From Patescibacteria group bacterium (lineage in GTDB: Bacteria; Patescibacteriota; Minisyncoccia; Minisyncoccales; JASEJS01): a stretch of 24,247 nucleotides of DNA. The stretch is from positions 1 to 24,247 of the forward strand of contig JASEJS010000005.1 in NCBI GenBank assembly GCA_030016765.1, given 5' to 3'. The notes beneath the pieces are model-generated. The model saw only the letters and a program-made list of their open reading frames with translations, ran no database searches and was not told the origin of the DNA. Of this stretch, positions 1-6,702 are shown in pieces. The translations under genes were made by a program, and so were the position numbers. How positions within the stretch are numbered: the first letter of the stretch is position 1; every line of letters starts with the position of its first letter.

Positions 1-539
1 AAAGAGCTGAAAATCCAATTTCCAAAATCTTTAAAGGTCTTAAGAGCGTCTTGAAAAGTTTCTTTAGCCGAAATGGCAGTTAGCTCCACTCCCCTATCGA
101 AGTTTTCTCCAATTTCTTTCAATAGGGAAGAGGCTTTTAAATTTCCAGCCTGGCTAATTTTAGTTAAATATGGTTTTAAATCTAAATAGACATTTTTAAA
201 GTTCTCTTTACCAAAAACAATTCCAGCTATTAATAAAATAAAAACTAAAGCTACCATTAAGCCTAAACCAATTGGTCTAAAAATCGGTTTCTTTTCAATT
301 ACTTTCTCTATTTCTTTTGGTGGTTCTACTCTTTTAACATTTTGAACTATCAAATTATATTCTCCAACTTTTTTCAAATATTCTTCTAGCCATTCTTTTT
401 TAGTCACCCAATTTCTACCAAATTTCACTGCCTTTAATTTTCCCTGTCTGGCTCGTAAACTTAAATATTCTTGAGAATAATTACAAAATTTGCTAGCTTC
501 TTGTAAGGAAATATAATTATTAGAATTCTCTTTAGTCAT
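1..539 (-). CDS. HTH (excisionase/MerR-type) plus membrane-anchor protein, 5' part
   Basis: Reading down from an ATG at 537-539 the frame stays open for 179 codons to the window edge, so the 3' end is missing. The first ~55 residues (YISLQEASKFCNYSQEYLSL...KFGRNWVTKKEW) look like a small winged-helix excisionase-type DNA-binding domain. A basic and acidic linker follows, then one hydrophobic segment at about residues 98-118 (IGLGLMVALVFILLIAGIVF), then an extracytoplasmic stretch. HTH plus a single TM plus a long variable tail is a layout met in Patescibacteria proteins of unknown role. A membrane-bound regulator is possible, but the HTH-like fold may instead serve as a cytoplasmic anchor. 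It is preceded by a long leader with a consensus promoter. Function is not known. Confidence 0.72.
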   Translation of the reverse strand, partial: MTKENSNNYISLQEASKFCNYSQEYLSLRARQGKLKAVKFGRNWVTKKEWLEEYLKKVGEYNLIVQNVKRVEPPKEIEKVIEKKPIFRPIGLGLMVALVFILLIAGIVFGKENFKNVYLDLKPYLTKISQAGNLKASSLLKEIGENFDRGVELTAISAKETFQDALKTFKDFGNWIFSS

Positions 540-579
540 TATGAATATTTCCCTTGACAATTAATTTGAAATGATTAAA

Positions 580-603
580 TTCATTTAGAAGACTCTAAAT
601 GAA
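580..603. repeat. 24-bp hairpin/operator-like inverted repeat in leader
   Basis: Perfect 10-bp arms (580-589 and 594-603, arm TTCATTTAGA) around a 4-nt centre AGAC. It lies 41 bp upstream of the HTH-TM gene start and downstream of that gene's likely promoter. There is no U-run after it in either direction, so an operator or mRNA hairpin is more likely than a terminator. Confidence 0.6.
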
Positions 604-702
604 AACCACCCTTTCTTTTTCGACCGAGAGTTGGGAAAGGTTTTCGAGAGCCTTCTTTATTTATTCAAAATCAATTTTCTAACTTTATCCCCAGATTATC
701 TC

Positions 703-731
703 ATTTTCTCTAAAACAAAATACCCTGTCAA
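703..731 (-). promoter_or_regulatory. Promoter for the HTH-TM gene
   Basis: On the minus strand, a perfect -35 TTGACA (726-731), a 17-bp spacer, then GAAAAT (703-708; 4/6 match) as -10. Transcription from here would give a leader of roughly 155 nt before the ATG at 539, containing the 580-603 hairpin and a second possible stem (GAAAACC/GGTTTTC). Confidence 0.5.
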
Positions 732-787
732 GAGTCCAATTGTGGATAACTCAATGATTATCGGGTATCAAAAATCTAAGTAAAAAA

Positions 788-1891
788 TTAGTGGCTTTTT
801 ATACTCTGCAAAATTCCTAATCCGATAAAAGTGGCAATTAAACTACTTCCACCATAACTAATTAATGGCAAAGGAATTCCAATAATTGGGAAAATTCCGA
901 GATTCATTCCAATATGGATGAAAATTTGGGAGATTAAAAGAATGGCAAAACCTGAAGCAAAAAGTCGAGGAAAATTGGTCTGAACCGATAGAGTAATTTT
1001 TAAAATTCGCCAAATCAAAATTGAAAAAAGAAAAAGCAAAATCATAACTCCAATCAATCCCATTTCTTCAGCAATGGCAGCAAAAATAAAATCGGTTTGA
1101 GGTTCAGGTAAAAAGCCATATTGGGTTTGGGAACCTCGGCCAATACCTTGACCAAAAATTCCACCTGAGCCAATAGCAATCTTGGCCTGATTTTGGCTCC
1201 AGCCTATTTTCAGAGGATCAGAGAGCTGAGGAGAAATGAAGCTGATAATTCTTTCTTTTTGATAATCTTTTAGCAAAAATACCCAGCTAAAAATAAAAAT
1301 TAAAAGAAAACATAAAATCAAAATCAAAAAATGACGCAGTTTTATTCCAGAAATGATTAATATTCCTACCCACAAAGCAATCAAAATTAAAACTGAACCT
1401 AAATCTGGCTGAAAAAAAATTAAAGCAGAAGGAATTATGACATAAACACTGGAAATTAAAATATGCCTTATCCGATACATTTCAATATGCCTCATTGAAA
1501 AATATTTAGCTAACAAAATTATTAAAACGATCTTAGTAAACTCTATTGGATTGATTGAAATTGGGCCCAATTTATACCAAGATTTTATTCCCCTGATTTC
1601 TGGAGCGAAACGAAATAATCCGGCTAAGGTAAAGAGGCAAGAAAAATAAAGAAATAAAATCAAATAAGGATTCTCTCTTAAAGCTCGCCAATCAAAAAAA
1701 CTTAAAACAATCATTAAAAAAAATCCTATTCCAAAAAAAATAATCTGCTTTTTAAAATTCAAAAAATCCCCCTGACTCAAAGAGGAACTATAAATTGATA
1801 ATAACCCCATCCCCACTAAAAGTAGGGTAGAAGAAATCAAAACCCAATCCAATCTCCTCAAATGCCTTAATATGCTTAATATATTTTTCAC
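788..1891 (-). CDS. rodA: RodA/FtsW (SEDS) peptidoglycan glycosyltransferase, RodA type
   Basis: A 367-residue polytopic membrane protein, the usual length of RodA (~370). SEDS proteins polymerise lipid II into glycan strands; RodA acts in the elongation complex with a class B PBP. The SEDS signatures are clear: NPIEFTKIVLIILLAKYFS near residue 115-130, then the loop KIAIGSGGIFGQGIGRGSQT followed by LPEPQTDFIFAAIAEEMG (the Asp of TDF is the family's catalytic residue), and the C-terminal PLISYGGSSLIATFIGLG. The start is a GTG at 1889-1891, with an AGGGA Shine-Dalgarno about 8 nt upstream. No mreB/mreC or pbp2 is adjacent in the window. A promoter-like pair lies inside the palindrome just upstream (1909-1946), so transcription may respond to the neighbouring PaaX/Cas2-like protein. 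Confidence 0.95.
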   Translation of the reverse strand: MKNILSILRHLRRLDWVLISSTLLLVGMGLLSIYSSSLSQGDFLNFKKQIIFFGIGFFLMIVLSFFDWRALRENPYLILFLYFSCLFTLAGLFRFAPEIRGIKSWYKLGPISINPIEFTKIVLIILLAKYFSMRHIEMYRIRHILISSVYVIIPSALIFFQPDLGSVLILIALWVGILIISGIKLRHFLILILCFLLIFIFSWVFLLKDYQKERIISFISPQLSDPLKIGWSQNQAKIAIGSGGIFGQGIGRGSQTQYGFLPEPQTDFIFAAIAEEMGLIGVMILLFLFSILIWRILKITLSVQTNFPRLFASGFAILLISQIFIHIGMNLGIFPIIGIPLPLISYGGSSLIATFIGLGILQSIKSH

Positions 1892-1908
1892 AAAACAATC
1901 CCTAAATT

Positions 1909-1937
1909 ATTCTACACTTTAATGCGATAGCATCCAA
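1909..1937 (-). promoter_or_regulatory. Possible rodA promoter embedded in palindrome
   Basis: On the minus strand, TTGGAT (1932-1937), 17 bp, TAGAAT (1909-1914; 5/6 match to -10). Both boxes lie inside the 38-bp palindrome, so a protein bound there would block them. The leader to the rodA GTG would be about 11 nt and still contain AGGGA. Confidence 0.42.
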
Positions 1938-1946
1938 ATGTAGAAT
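1909..1946. repeat. 38-bp imperfect palindrome, distal copy (cassette 1)
   Basis: Two 19-bp halves centred between 1927 and 1928, with 15 of 19 positions pairing. Outer arms are ATTCTACA/TGTAGAAT and the core is TGCGATAGCA. Its reverse complement matches the copy at 2504-2541 at 33 of 38 positions, so the two are inverted repeats around the PaaX/Cas2-like gene. The gene's TAA stop begins at the very next base (1947). Confidence 0.85.
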
Positions 1947-2492
1947 TTATATTTCCGTTTCCTCAATTAAGAAAATTTTTACATTTTTTTCTATTCCCAG
2001 ATTCTGAATAATTTCTTGAATCTCTTTTAAGACATCGAAAGGAGAAGTCCAAATACTCTTTTGGAAATTCTGAAACCCTAATTCTATTAGCTTTTCTCTA
2101 AAATAGTTCCTGATTATCTTTTTCTTCTCTGGAATATCAAAGGCAACCATTATCCATTTGCCATCTTTTCTTTTATTCCTAGGCAGAGATAATAAAAGTT
2201 TATTTCTTACTTTTAAAATCTTTTCCTTCCCTTTTGGAGTCAAAATTAAAGCTTTTTTCTCTTGGAGCTCTTTTATCTTTATCCATCCCTTTTTCTTTAG
2301 ATAAGAAACTAATTTAGAGAAATCTTTTCTTCTTTGCTTTTTCTCATATATTCGTCTCAATTCATAAAGATCAGGACAAACCGCCTTTTTCATAGTGATA
2401 GGCTGAATAGAAAGGGTGGGCTGAAGGTCTTTAATCCCTTCAATCAAGTTATATAAATCCCAAAGAAATTGATCAGTAATTGGTAATTTCAT
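1947..2492 (-). CDS. PaaX/Cas2-like wHTH regulator (copy 1)
   Basis: 181 residues from the ATG at 2490-2492, which has AGGAAAG just upstream. A longer frame reaches a GTG at 2526-2528, but that codon lies inside the palindrome and upstream of the likely transcription start, so I reject it. The N-terminal half contains a winged-helix pattern (KLVSYLKKKGWIKI...KALILTPKGKEKIL). The C-terminal ~75 residues match the Cas2-like ferredoxin fold of PaaX-type repressors: WIMVAFDIPEKKKIIRNYFR, LGFQNFQKSIWTSPF. The Asp of FDIP corresponds to the conserved Cas2 aspartate. Automatic pipelines often call such proteins Cas2, but there is no CRISPR array or Cas1 here. Probably an autoregulatory DNA-binding protein; a nuclease or DNA-mobilising role is not excluded. 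It is paralogous to 16408-16968, with similarity concentrated in the C-terminal half. Confidence 0.85.
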   Translation of the reverse strand: MKLPITDQFLWDLYNLIEGIKDLQPTLSIQPITMKKAVCPDLYELRRIYEKKQRRKDFSKLVSYLKKKGWIKIKELQEKKALILTPKGKEKILKVRNKLLLSLPRNKRKDGKWIMVAFDIPEKKKIIRNYFREKLIELGFQNFQKSIWTSPFDVLKEIQEIIQNLGIEKNVKIFLIEETEI

Positions 2493-2502
2493 CTTTCCTA
2501 TG

Positions 2503-2542
2503 AATTCTATATTTGGATGCGATCGCACTAAAATATAGAATT
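2503..2542. repeat. 38-bp (40 with end bases) palindrome, proximal copy (cassette 1)
   Basis: Centred between 2522 and 2523. Arms of 12 bp (AATTCTATATTT at 2503-2514, AAATATAGAATT at 2531-2542) flank a perfect 10-bp core TGCGATCGCA (2518-2527), with 3 unpaired positions on each side between arm and core. It ends 11 bp before the ATG at 2492 and overlaps a weak promoter-like pair (TTTAGT, 17 bp, TAGAAT at 2504-2509 on the minus strand). This is the usual place for an autorepression operator. Confidence 0.88.
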
Positions 2543-2565
2543 TGTTGGATCTCGGTCTTAAAATT

Positions 2566-4656
2566 TTATTTTAATAGGGAGAGAAATTCTTTTTCGGTGA
2601 TGGTTTTCACACCAAATTTTTTAGCTTTTTCCAATTTGGTTGAGCCAGGCTCTTTTCCAACCACTAAATAATCAGTTCGTCTTGAGACTGACTCAGAAGT
2701 TTCTCCACCTAATAACCGAATTTTTTCTTTGGCCTCTTCTCTAGTCATACTTTCTAATCCTCCAGTTAAAACAAAGACCTTTCCTTTTAAGGGTTGAGCT
2801 TTAACTTTCTTTTCGGCCACAATTTCTACTCCGACTTTTTTCAATTTCTCTAAAAATTCTAAATTTCTTTTTTGGTGAAACCATTCATAAATTGACTCAG
2901 CTACTACTGGCCCAATATCCATTACTTTCTCTAAATCTTCTCTGGAGGCTTTTCTTAATTTTTCTAAAGAACCGAAATATTCTGCCAGATCTCTAGCAGT
3001 TTCTTCTCCTACATTTCTAATTCCCAAAGCATAAATAAATCTAGCTAAAGTAATTTTTTTTCTGCCTTGAATAGCCTCAATTATATTTTTAGCCTTTTTT
3101 TCAGCAAATCTTTCCAAAGGAACCAGATCTCCTTCTTTTAGTTCAAATAAATCACTGGGGTCTTGGACTAATCCCTCCTCGATCAATTGATCAACAATTT
3201 TTGGACCTAACCCAACAATATCAAAGGCTCCCTTGGAAATAAAATGATAAAAATATTTTCTTTGCCTGGCAAAGCATTTTGGATTGATACATCTCCAGAT
3301 TGCCTCCCCTGGAGGCCTAATTACTTTTCCTCCACAAACTGGACACTTTTGAGGAAATTTAAATTTCTTCTCCTTTCCAGTTCTTAGCTCTGGCAAAACC
3401 TTAACTATTTCTGGAATGACATCCCCTGCCCTACCCACCACCACTGTGTCTCCAATTTTCACTCCCAATCTTTTTATTTCATCTTCATTGTGTAAAGTGG
3501 CCCGGGAAATAGTTACTCCTCCAACTTGAACTGATTTTAAATAAGCCACTGGAGTTAAAGCTCCAGTTCTGCCAACCTGAACTTTGATATCTTCAACGAT
3601 AGTGGTAGCCTGCTTTAAAGGAAATTTATAGGCAATTGCTCCCCTTGGAGCTTTTCCGACTACCCCCAATTTTTTAAAAATTTTATTTTTGTTAATTTGG
3701 ACAACAATACCATCAATTTCATAAGGAAGTTTTTCTCGGTTTTTATACCAATATTGATGAAAATCAAAAACCTCATTTAGATTTTTACAATACTTTGAGT
3801 ATTTGTTGTTTGTTTTAGAACCTAAAATATGTAAAATTTTATGTTCTTCTTCATGGGTTTCTTGGCCAAGATCAGAAATTAAATCATAGATATTGACATC
3901 TAACCTTCTTTTGGCAGTAATTTTTGGGTCCAATTGTCGGATTGAACCAGCAGCTAAATTTCTAGGGTTGGCATAAGGAGAGAGACCAGCTTTGATTTGT
4001 TCTTTATTTACTTTTTCAAAATCTTTTTTGGTAATTATTGCTTCGCCTCTAACTACCACTTCTTTTAGATCAGAGATTCTTTTGTGAGTGGTAATTTTTT
4101 TGATATTTTCGGCTATTTTCTTTAATCCTGCTTTTTCTAAATCTTTCACCGCTTCATCAAATTCTCTTAATTTCAGCGGAACCGACTCAATTGTCTTTAA
4201 ATTTTGAGTGACATCTTCACCCAAAATCCCATCTCCCCGCGTTGAACCAGTTTTTAAAATTCCATTTTCATAGATCAATTCAATGGCTAAACCATCTAAT
4301 TTTGGCTCGCAGTAAAAATCAATTTTTGAAATTTCATCTTTGGTTAAAAGTTTTGAATTTCTCTCTAACCAATCTTCCATATCTTCTTCAGAAAAGGCAT
4401 CATTGAATGATAGCATTGGCTCTGGATGTTTGACCTTCTCAAACTTTTCCAAAGGTTTTCCACCCACCCTTTGGGTTGGAGAGTCAGGAGTAATAAATTC
4501 TGGAAACTTTTGCTCCAAATCAAAAAGTTCTTTTTTAAGAGAATCTTCAACTTCAATTGGCACCAATTCCTTATCTAAAACATGCCTTGAATAGCGATAT
4601 TTGTTTATCAATTCTCTCAATTTTTCTATTCTTTTTTTTGCCTCGGCTTTGTTCAT
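2566..4656 (-). CDS. ligA: NAD+-dependent DNA ligase
   Basis: 696 residues (E. coli LigA 671). It seals nicks in replication and repair using NAD+. Domains in order: Ia; adenylation domain with the lysine motif EPKLDGLA (Lys ~119) and GSTRGDG; OB fold (VQVGRTGALTPVA); four-Cys zinc finger (CPVCGG...CINPKCFARQ, ~residues 440-465); helix-hairpin-helix repeats (ALGIRNVGEETARDLAEYFG); and a C-terminal BRCT domain (KGKVFVLTGGLESMTREEAK). I chose the ATG at 4654-4656, which starts one base after the stop of the upstream pilX-like gene (TAA-T-ATG) and has GGAAAG upstream. A TTG six codons earlier would overlap that gene. The Ia region departs from the classical NMN-binding pattern: VPIEVEDSLKKEL stands where DAEYDRLMREL is expected. 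It is last in the minor-pilin run, so it is probably co-transcribed with it. Confidence 0.97.
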   Translation of the reverse strand: MNKAEAKKRIEKLRELINKYRYSRHVLDKELVPIEVEDSLKKELFDLEQKFPEFITPDSPTQRVGGKPLEKFEKVKHPEPMLSFNDAFSEEDMEDWLERNSKLLTKDEISKIDFYCEPKLDGLAIELIYENGILKTGSTRGDGILGEDVTQNLKTIESVPLKLREFDEAVKDLEKAGLKKIAENIKKITTHKRISDLKEVVVRGEAIITKKDFEKVNKEQIKAGLSPYANPRNLAAGSIRQLDPKITAKRRLDVNIYDLISDLGQETHEEEHKILHILGSKTNNKYSKYCKNLNEVFDFHQYWYKNREKLPYEIDGIVVQINKNKIFKKLGVVGKAPRGAIAYKFPLKQATTIVEDIKVQVGRTGALTPVAYLKSVQVGGVTISRATLHNEDEIKRLGVKIGDTVVVGRAGDVIPEIVKVLPELRTGKEKKFKFPQKCPVCGGKVIRPPGEAIWRCINPKCFARQRKYFYHFISKGAFDIVGLGPKIVDQLIEEGLVQDPSDLFELKEGDLVPLERFAEKKAKNIIEAIQGRKKITLARFIYALGIRNVGEETARDLAEYFGSLEKLRKASREDLEKVMDIGPVVAESIYEWFHQKRNLEFLEKLKKVGVEIVAEKKVKAQPLKGKVFVLTGGLESMTREEAKEKIRLLGGETSESVSRRTDYLVVGKEPGSTKLEKAKKFGVKTITEKEFLSLLK

Positions 4657-4657
4657 A

Positions 4658-5038
4658 TTATCTTTCCACTTCAATTGCCCTTCTTACTTCCTTAAACTTT
4701 CCAACTGATTTATAGCAAAAGTAAGGGGCCAGACAATCAGGATCAATCTCAAACCCAGAAGGGCAATCGGGATGATTTGGACTACATTTTACTGTTACCT
4801 GATAAGAAGAACCATCAAAAGAACCAGAAAGAGTTGGTTGAGGCTCATAAAGGGCTCTTTCAATTCCAGTGTCAGCAGCGAAAAAAGCCATTACCGAATC
4901 TCCCATTCCCCTAATCATTCTGATTTGACCAAATAAAATGGTGCTCACTCCCAAGCTAATAGCTAAAAGAATGCCCATAATCATTATGGAAAGATATAAT
5001 GCTATTCCTCTTTGGAACTTATTCTCCATATTTAACAT
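4658..5038 (-). CDS. PilX-like minor pilin / GspK-type pseudopilin
   Basis: 126 residues. The N-terminus QRGIALYLSIMIMGILLAIS is a PilX-type pilin helix preceded by a short charged leader. A small soluble domain follows with four Cys (KC, DC, DC, FC) and motifs such as AADTGIERALYE typical of the PilX/GspK class (a conserved E after a small-residue stretch). These proteins sit at the pilus tip or prime assembly. The start at 5036-5038 overlaps the upstream pilW-like gene by 20 bp; an in-frame ATG at 5027-5029 is an equally plausible start (123 residues). Called from N-terminal pattern, size and position in the minor-pilin cluster. Confidence 0.8.
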   Translation of the reverse strand: MLNMENKFQRGIALYLSIMIMGILLAISLGVSTILFGQIRMIRGMGDSVMAFFAADTGIERALYEPQPTLSGSFDGSSYQVTVKCSPNHPDCPSGFEIDPDCLAPYFCYKSVGKFKEVRRAIEVER

Positions 5039-5597
5039 CCAAATTTCTTTGAGAAATGGTGGTTTGAATTTTTATTTCTGGCTTTTGTTCAGGAAGAGCA
5101 TCTTTACCTCTTATATCTAAAAAAATAGTTACCCTTGGCTGAAGGTTATCTTCTTGAGATTGACCAGAAAGATTGAAAAAAAGAGAAATTATCTCTAATT
5201 CTTCTGAGGTCAAATTTAAGGTTTCTTCTTCTAAAGTACCAATTTTTTTCTTATATTTCAATTGCCCATTTTGAAGAAAAAAGGCCTGGCAATCGTTTCC
5301 TTCTAAATGATTTATAAATTTCAAACCAAGAAATCCAGGTTCAATATCAGTGATTTCATAATTTAAGCCATATTCTGAAAGGCAGTGCTCAACTGTTTCT
5401 TTTTTAGCCATCCTCAGGGCCCGGCTCATATATTCTAAGCAGAAACTGGCTTGATCCAAAAGGGCTCGAGAAGCTAAGGCTCTTCTTTGCTCTAAAATTC
5501 CGGAAACGAAAATTTCAGAAATGGCTCCAATCACTATTGAGAAAATCATTATGGCCACTAACATTTCAATTAAAGTGAAACCATTTTTATTAATCAT
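5019..5597 (-). CDS. PilW/GspJ-like prepilin
   Basis: 192 residues starting MINKNGFTLIEMLVAIMIFS: a five-residue leader, the peptidase cleavage site after Gly, Glu at +5 and a hydrophobic N-terminal helix, i.e. a class III prepilin signal. The remainder is a soluble domain of mixed strands (FLGLKFINHLEGNDCQAFF, PRVTIFLDIRG) as in PilW/GspJ minor pilins. It ends with RNLDVKYGE and TAA at 5019-5021, inside the start region of the next gene. Only 3 bp separate it from the upstream pilV-like gene, so the minor-pilin genes are translationally coupled. Exact subfamily is uncertain. Confidence 0.85.
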   Translation of the reverse strand: MINKNGFTLIEMLVAIMIFSIVIGAISEIFVSGILEQRRALASRALLDQASFCLEYMSRALRMAKKETVEHCLSEYGLNYEITDIEPGFLGLKFINHLEGNDCQAFFLQNGQLKYKKKIGTLEEETLNLTSEELEIISLFFNLSGQSQEDNLQPRVTIFLDIRGKDALPEQKPEIKIQTTISQRNLDVKYGE

Positions 5598-5600
5598 TGA

Positions 5601-6107
5601 TTATTTCCATTTATATAGATATTCTTTGGCCGAAAGGGATTGGGGCATTCCTCTTTCTGACCAAGTCACTTTGACTTGAACTTCTAAAATATCAGGTTCT
5701 AGTTTAGAAATAGTAATTTTTCTTTTAAATTTGGTGGGATTACCTGAGGAATAACTATAAAAATTATTATTATCAATATTTAAATATCCCCCTTGCCAAG
5801 AAACTAAACTTTGATTCATTGTATAATCTCCTTCGCAGCCAGCAGAGCAAATTTGTAATCCTTCATCCCAGGGAACTTCAGCAGCCCTTCCTTCCAACCA
5901 ATTTGTATCTCGAATATTTCTGACAATTTCAATTCCTTCTTGGACCAAGTAAGCGGCAATAAGTCGAGAGGAAGAAATGGAGATTAAAGTAATTGTCTTT
6001 TGAACAGCTGTCATTCCTCCAATTACCCCTACTGTAATCACAAAAATGGCTGCCATCACTTCTAATAAGGTAAAACCTTTATTAGTTAATAATTGATTAT
6101 TGATCAT
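5601..6107 (-). CDS. PilV/GspI-like prepilin
   Basis: 168 residues with a ten-residue leader, MINNQLLTNKG, cleaved before FTLLEVMAAIFVITVGVIGG, the classical PilV/GspI N-terminus (Glu at +5). It contains VQEGIEIVRNIRDTNWLEG, a segment found in many CPR and Gram-positive PilV-like pilins, and a short CSAGC motif. Its start lies 3 bp after the stop of the FimT-like gene. The start context (AATAATCAATGATxAATAA) is nearly the same as that of the pilW-like gene downstream, which suggests duplication of the leader or convergent low-complexity sequence. Confidence 0.87.
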   Translation of the reverse strand: MINNQLLTNKGFTLLEVMAAIFVITVGVIGGMTAVQKTITLISISSSRLIAAYLVQEGIEIVRNIRDTNWLEGRAAEVPWDEGLQICSAGCEGDYTMNQSLVSWQGGYLNIDNNNFYSYSSGNPTKFKRKITISKLEPDILEVQVKVTWSERGMPQSLSAKEYLYKWK

Positions 6108-6110
6108 TGA

Positions 6111-6680
6111 TTATTCGATTTTAATTAAGCCAGCTTTATTTATAGTAATGGTTTTGGTTTGAAGATTATTAGAAAGGGTAATGGAAGCTGAAGAAATATC
6201 AGGATTATGGTTAATAGTAATAATGGGATTAGGAGGGGTGAAAACAATGGTTAAAGAAGAATCTGAAGGCTCAATCGGAGAGAGATTCTGAATTGAAATT
6301 CCTTTTTCAAATTTTAAATTATCCCCCACTTTTTCTGGATAGACATTTTCTAAACAAGGAGGCGATGAACAATCTGGACAAACTTCATTTTCCTTGTCGT
6401 AATCTTTCTCTCCATCGCAATCAGCAAATAAAATATAATAGTCAGGCTCAGAAATTTTAAAATATATTCCATATCCTCCTTTAGGAATGGAAAAGTGAAA
6501 CTCTTTAGCTGAAGTAGCCAATTCCTGAGCTCTCCTCAAGTCTTGGGCTAATTTACTAATTGATCTTTGAAGTGCCAAAAGCCTTTCTCTTTGAGAATAG
6601 CTTGGCAAGATTATGGCTGCCAAAATCAAAATTATACTCATCACTACTAAAAGTTCAATCAGGGTAAAAGATTTTTTCAT
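6111..6680 (-). CDS. FimT/GspH-like pseudopilin
   Basis: 189 residues from the ATG at 6678-6680. The N-terminus MKKSFTLIELLVVMSIILIL is a type IV prepilin signal (leader about four residues, Glu +5). A longer frame would start inside the prepilin peptidase gene and put 25 unrelated residues before the signal, so it is rejected. The following helix LQRSISKLAQDLRRAQELA is the typical GspH/FimT pattern, and the C-terminal half is beta-rich with a four-Cys stretch (ADCDG, VCPDC, PPCLE). FimT/GspH proteins are minor pilins, and FimT in some species binds DNA during uptake; that role here is only possible. Confidence 0.87.
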   Translation of the reverse strand: MKKSFTLIELLVVMSIILILAAIILPSYSQRERLLALQRSISKLAQDLRRAQELATSAKEFHFSIPKGGYGIYFKISEPDYYILFADCDGEKDYDKENEVCPDCSSPPCLENVYPEKVGDNLKFEKGISIQNLSPIEPSDSSLTIVFTPPNPIITINHNPDISSASITLSNNLQTKTITINKAGLIKIE

Positions 6681-6702
6681 GGAAATCAGAAGCTTTTCTA
6701 AA

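Larger units (their letters stand above)
1909..2541 (-). mobile_element. Candidate palindrome-flanked PaaX/Cas2-like cassette 1
   Basis: A 633-bp unit bounded by inverted copies of a 38-bp palindrome and filled by one gene. It sits between ligA and rodA. No obvious target-site duplication is visible at its borders and no transposase motif (DDE, HUH, Ser or Tyr recombinase) is seen in the encoded protein. Mobility is therefore inference from architecture and from the matching unit at 16372-17008. The alternative is a fixed repressor gene with two operators, one for itself and one for rodA. Confidence 0.35.

Noticed and set aside
554..581. Plus-strand promoter TTGACA at 554-559 followed by TAAATT
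   Set aside because: No plus-strand gene or clear RNA follows for 15 kb; probably chance in AT-rich sequence.
1947..2528. GTG start at 2528 for the PaaX/Cas2-like copy 1
   Set aside because: It lies inside the palindrome and upstream of the likely transcription start; the ATG at 2492 has AGGAAAG and gives a length closer to the paralogue.
1909..2541. Target-site duplication around cassette 1, also sought at 16372-17008
   Set aside because: Flanking bases outside the palindromes were compared by eye and no matching direct repeat was found.
4340..4594. Plus-strand frame of 84 codons within ligA
   Set aside because: Antisense shadow of the conserved LigA adenylation region, with no family resemblance or ribosome site.
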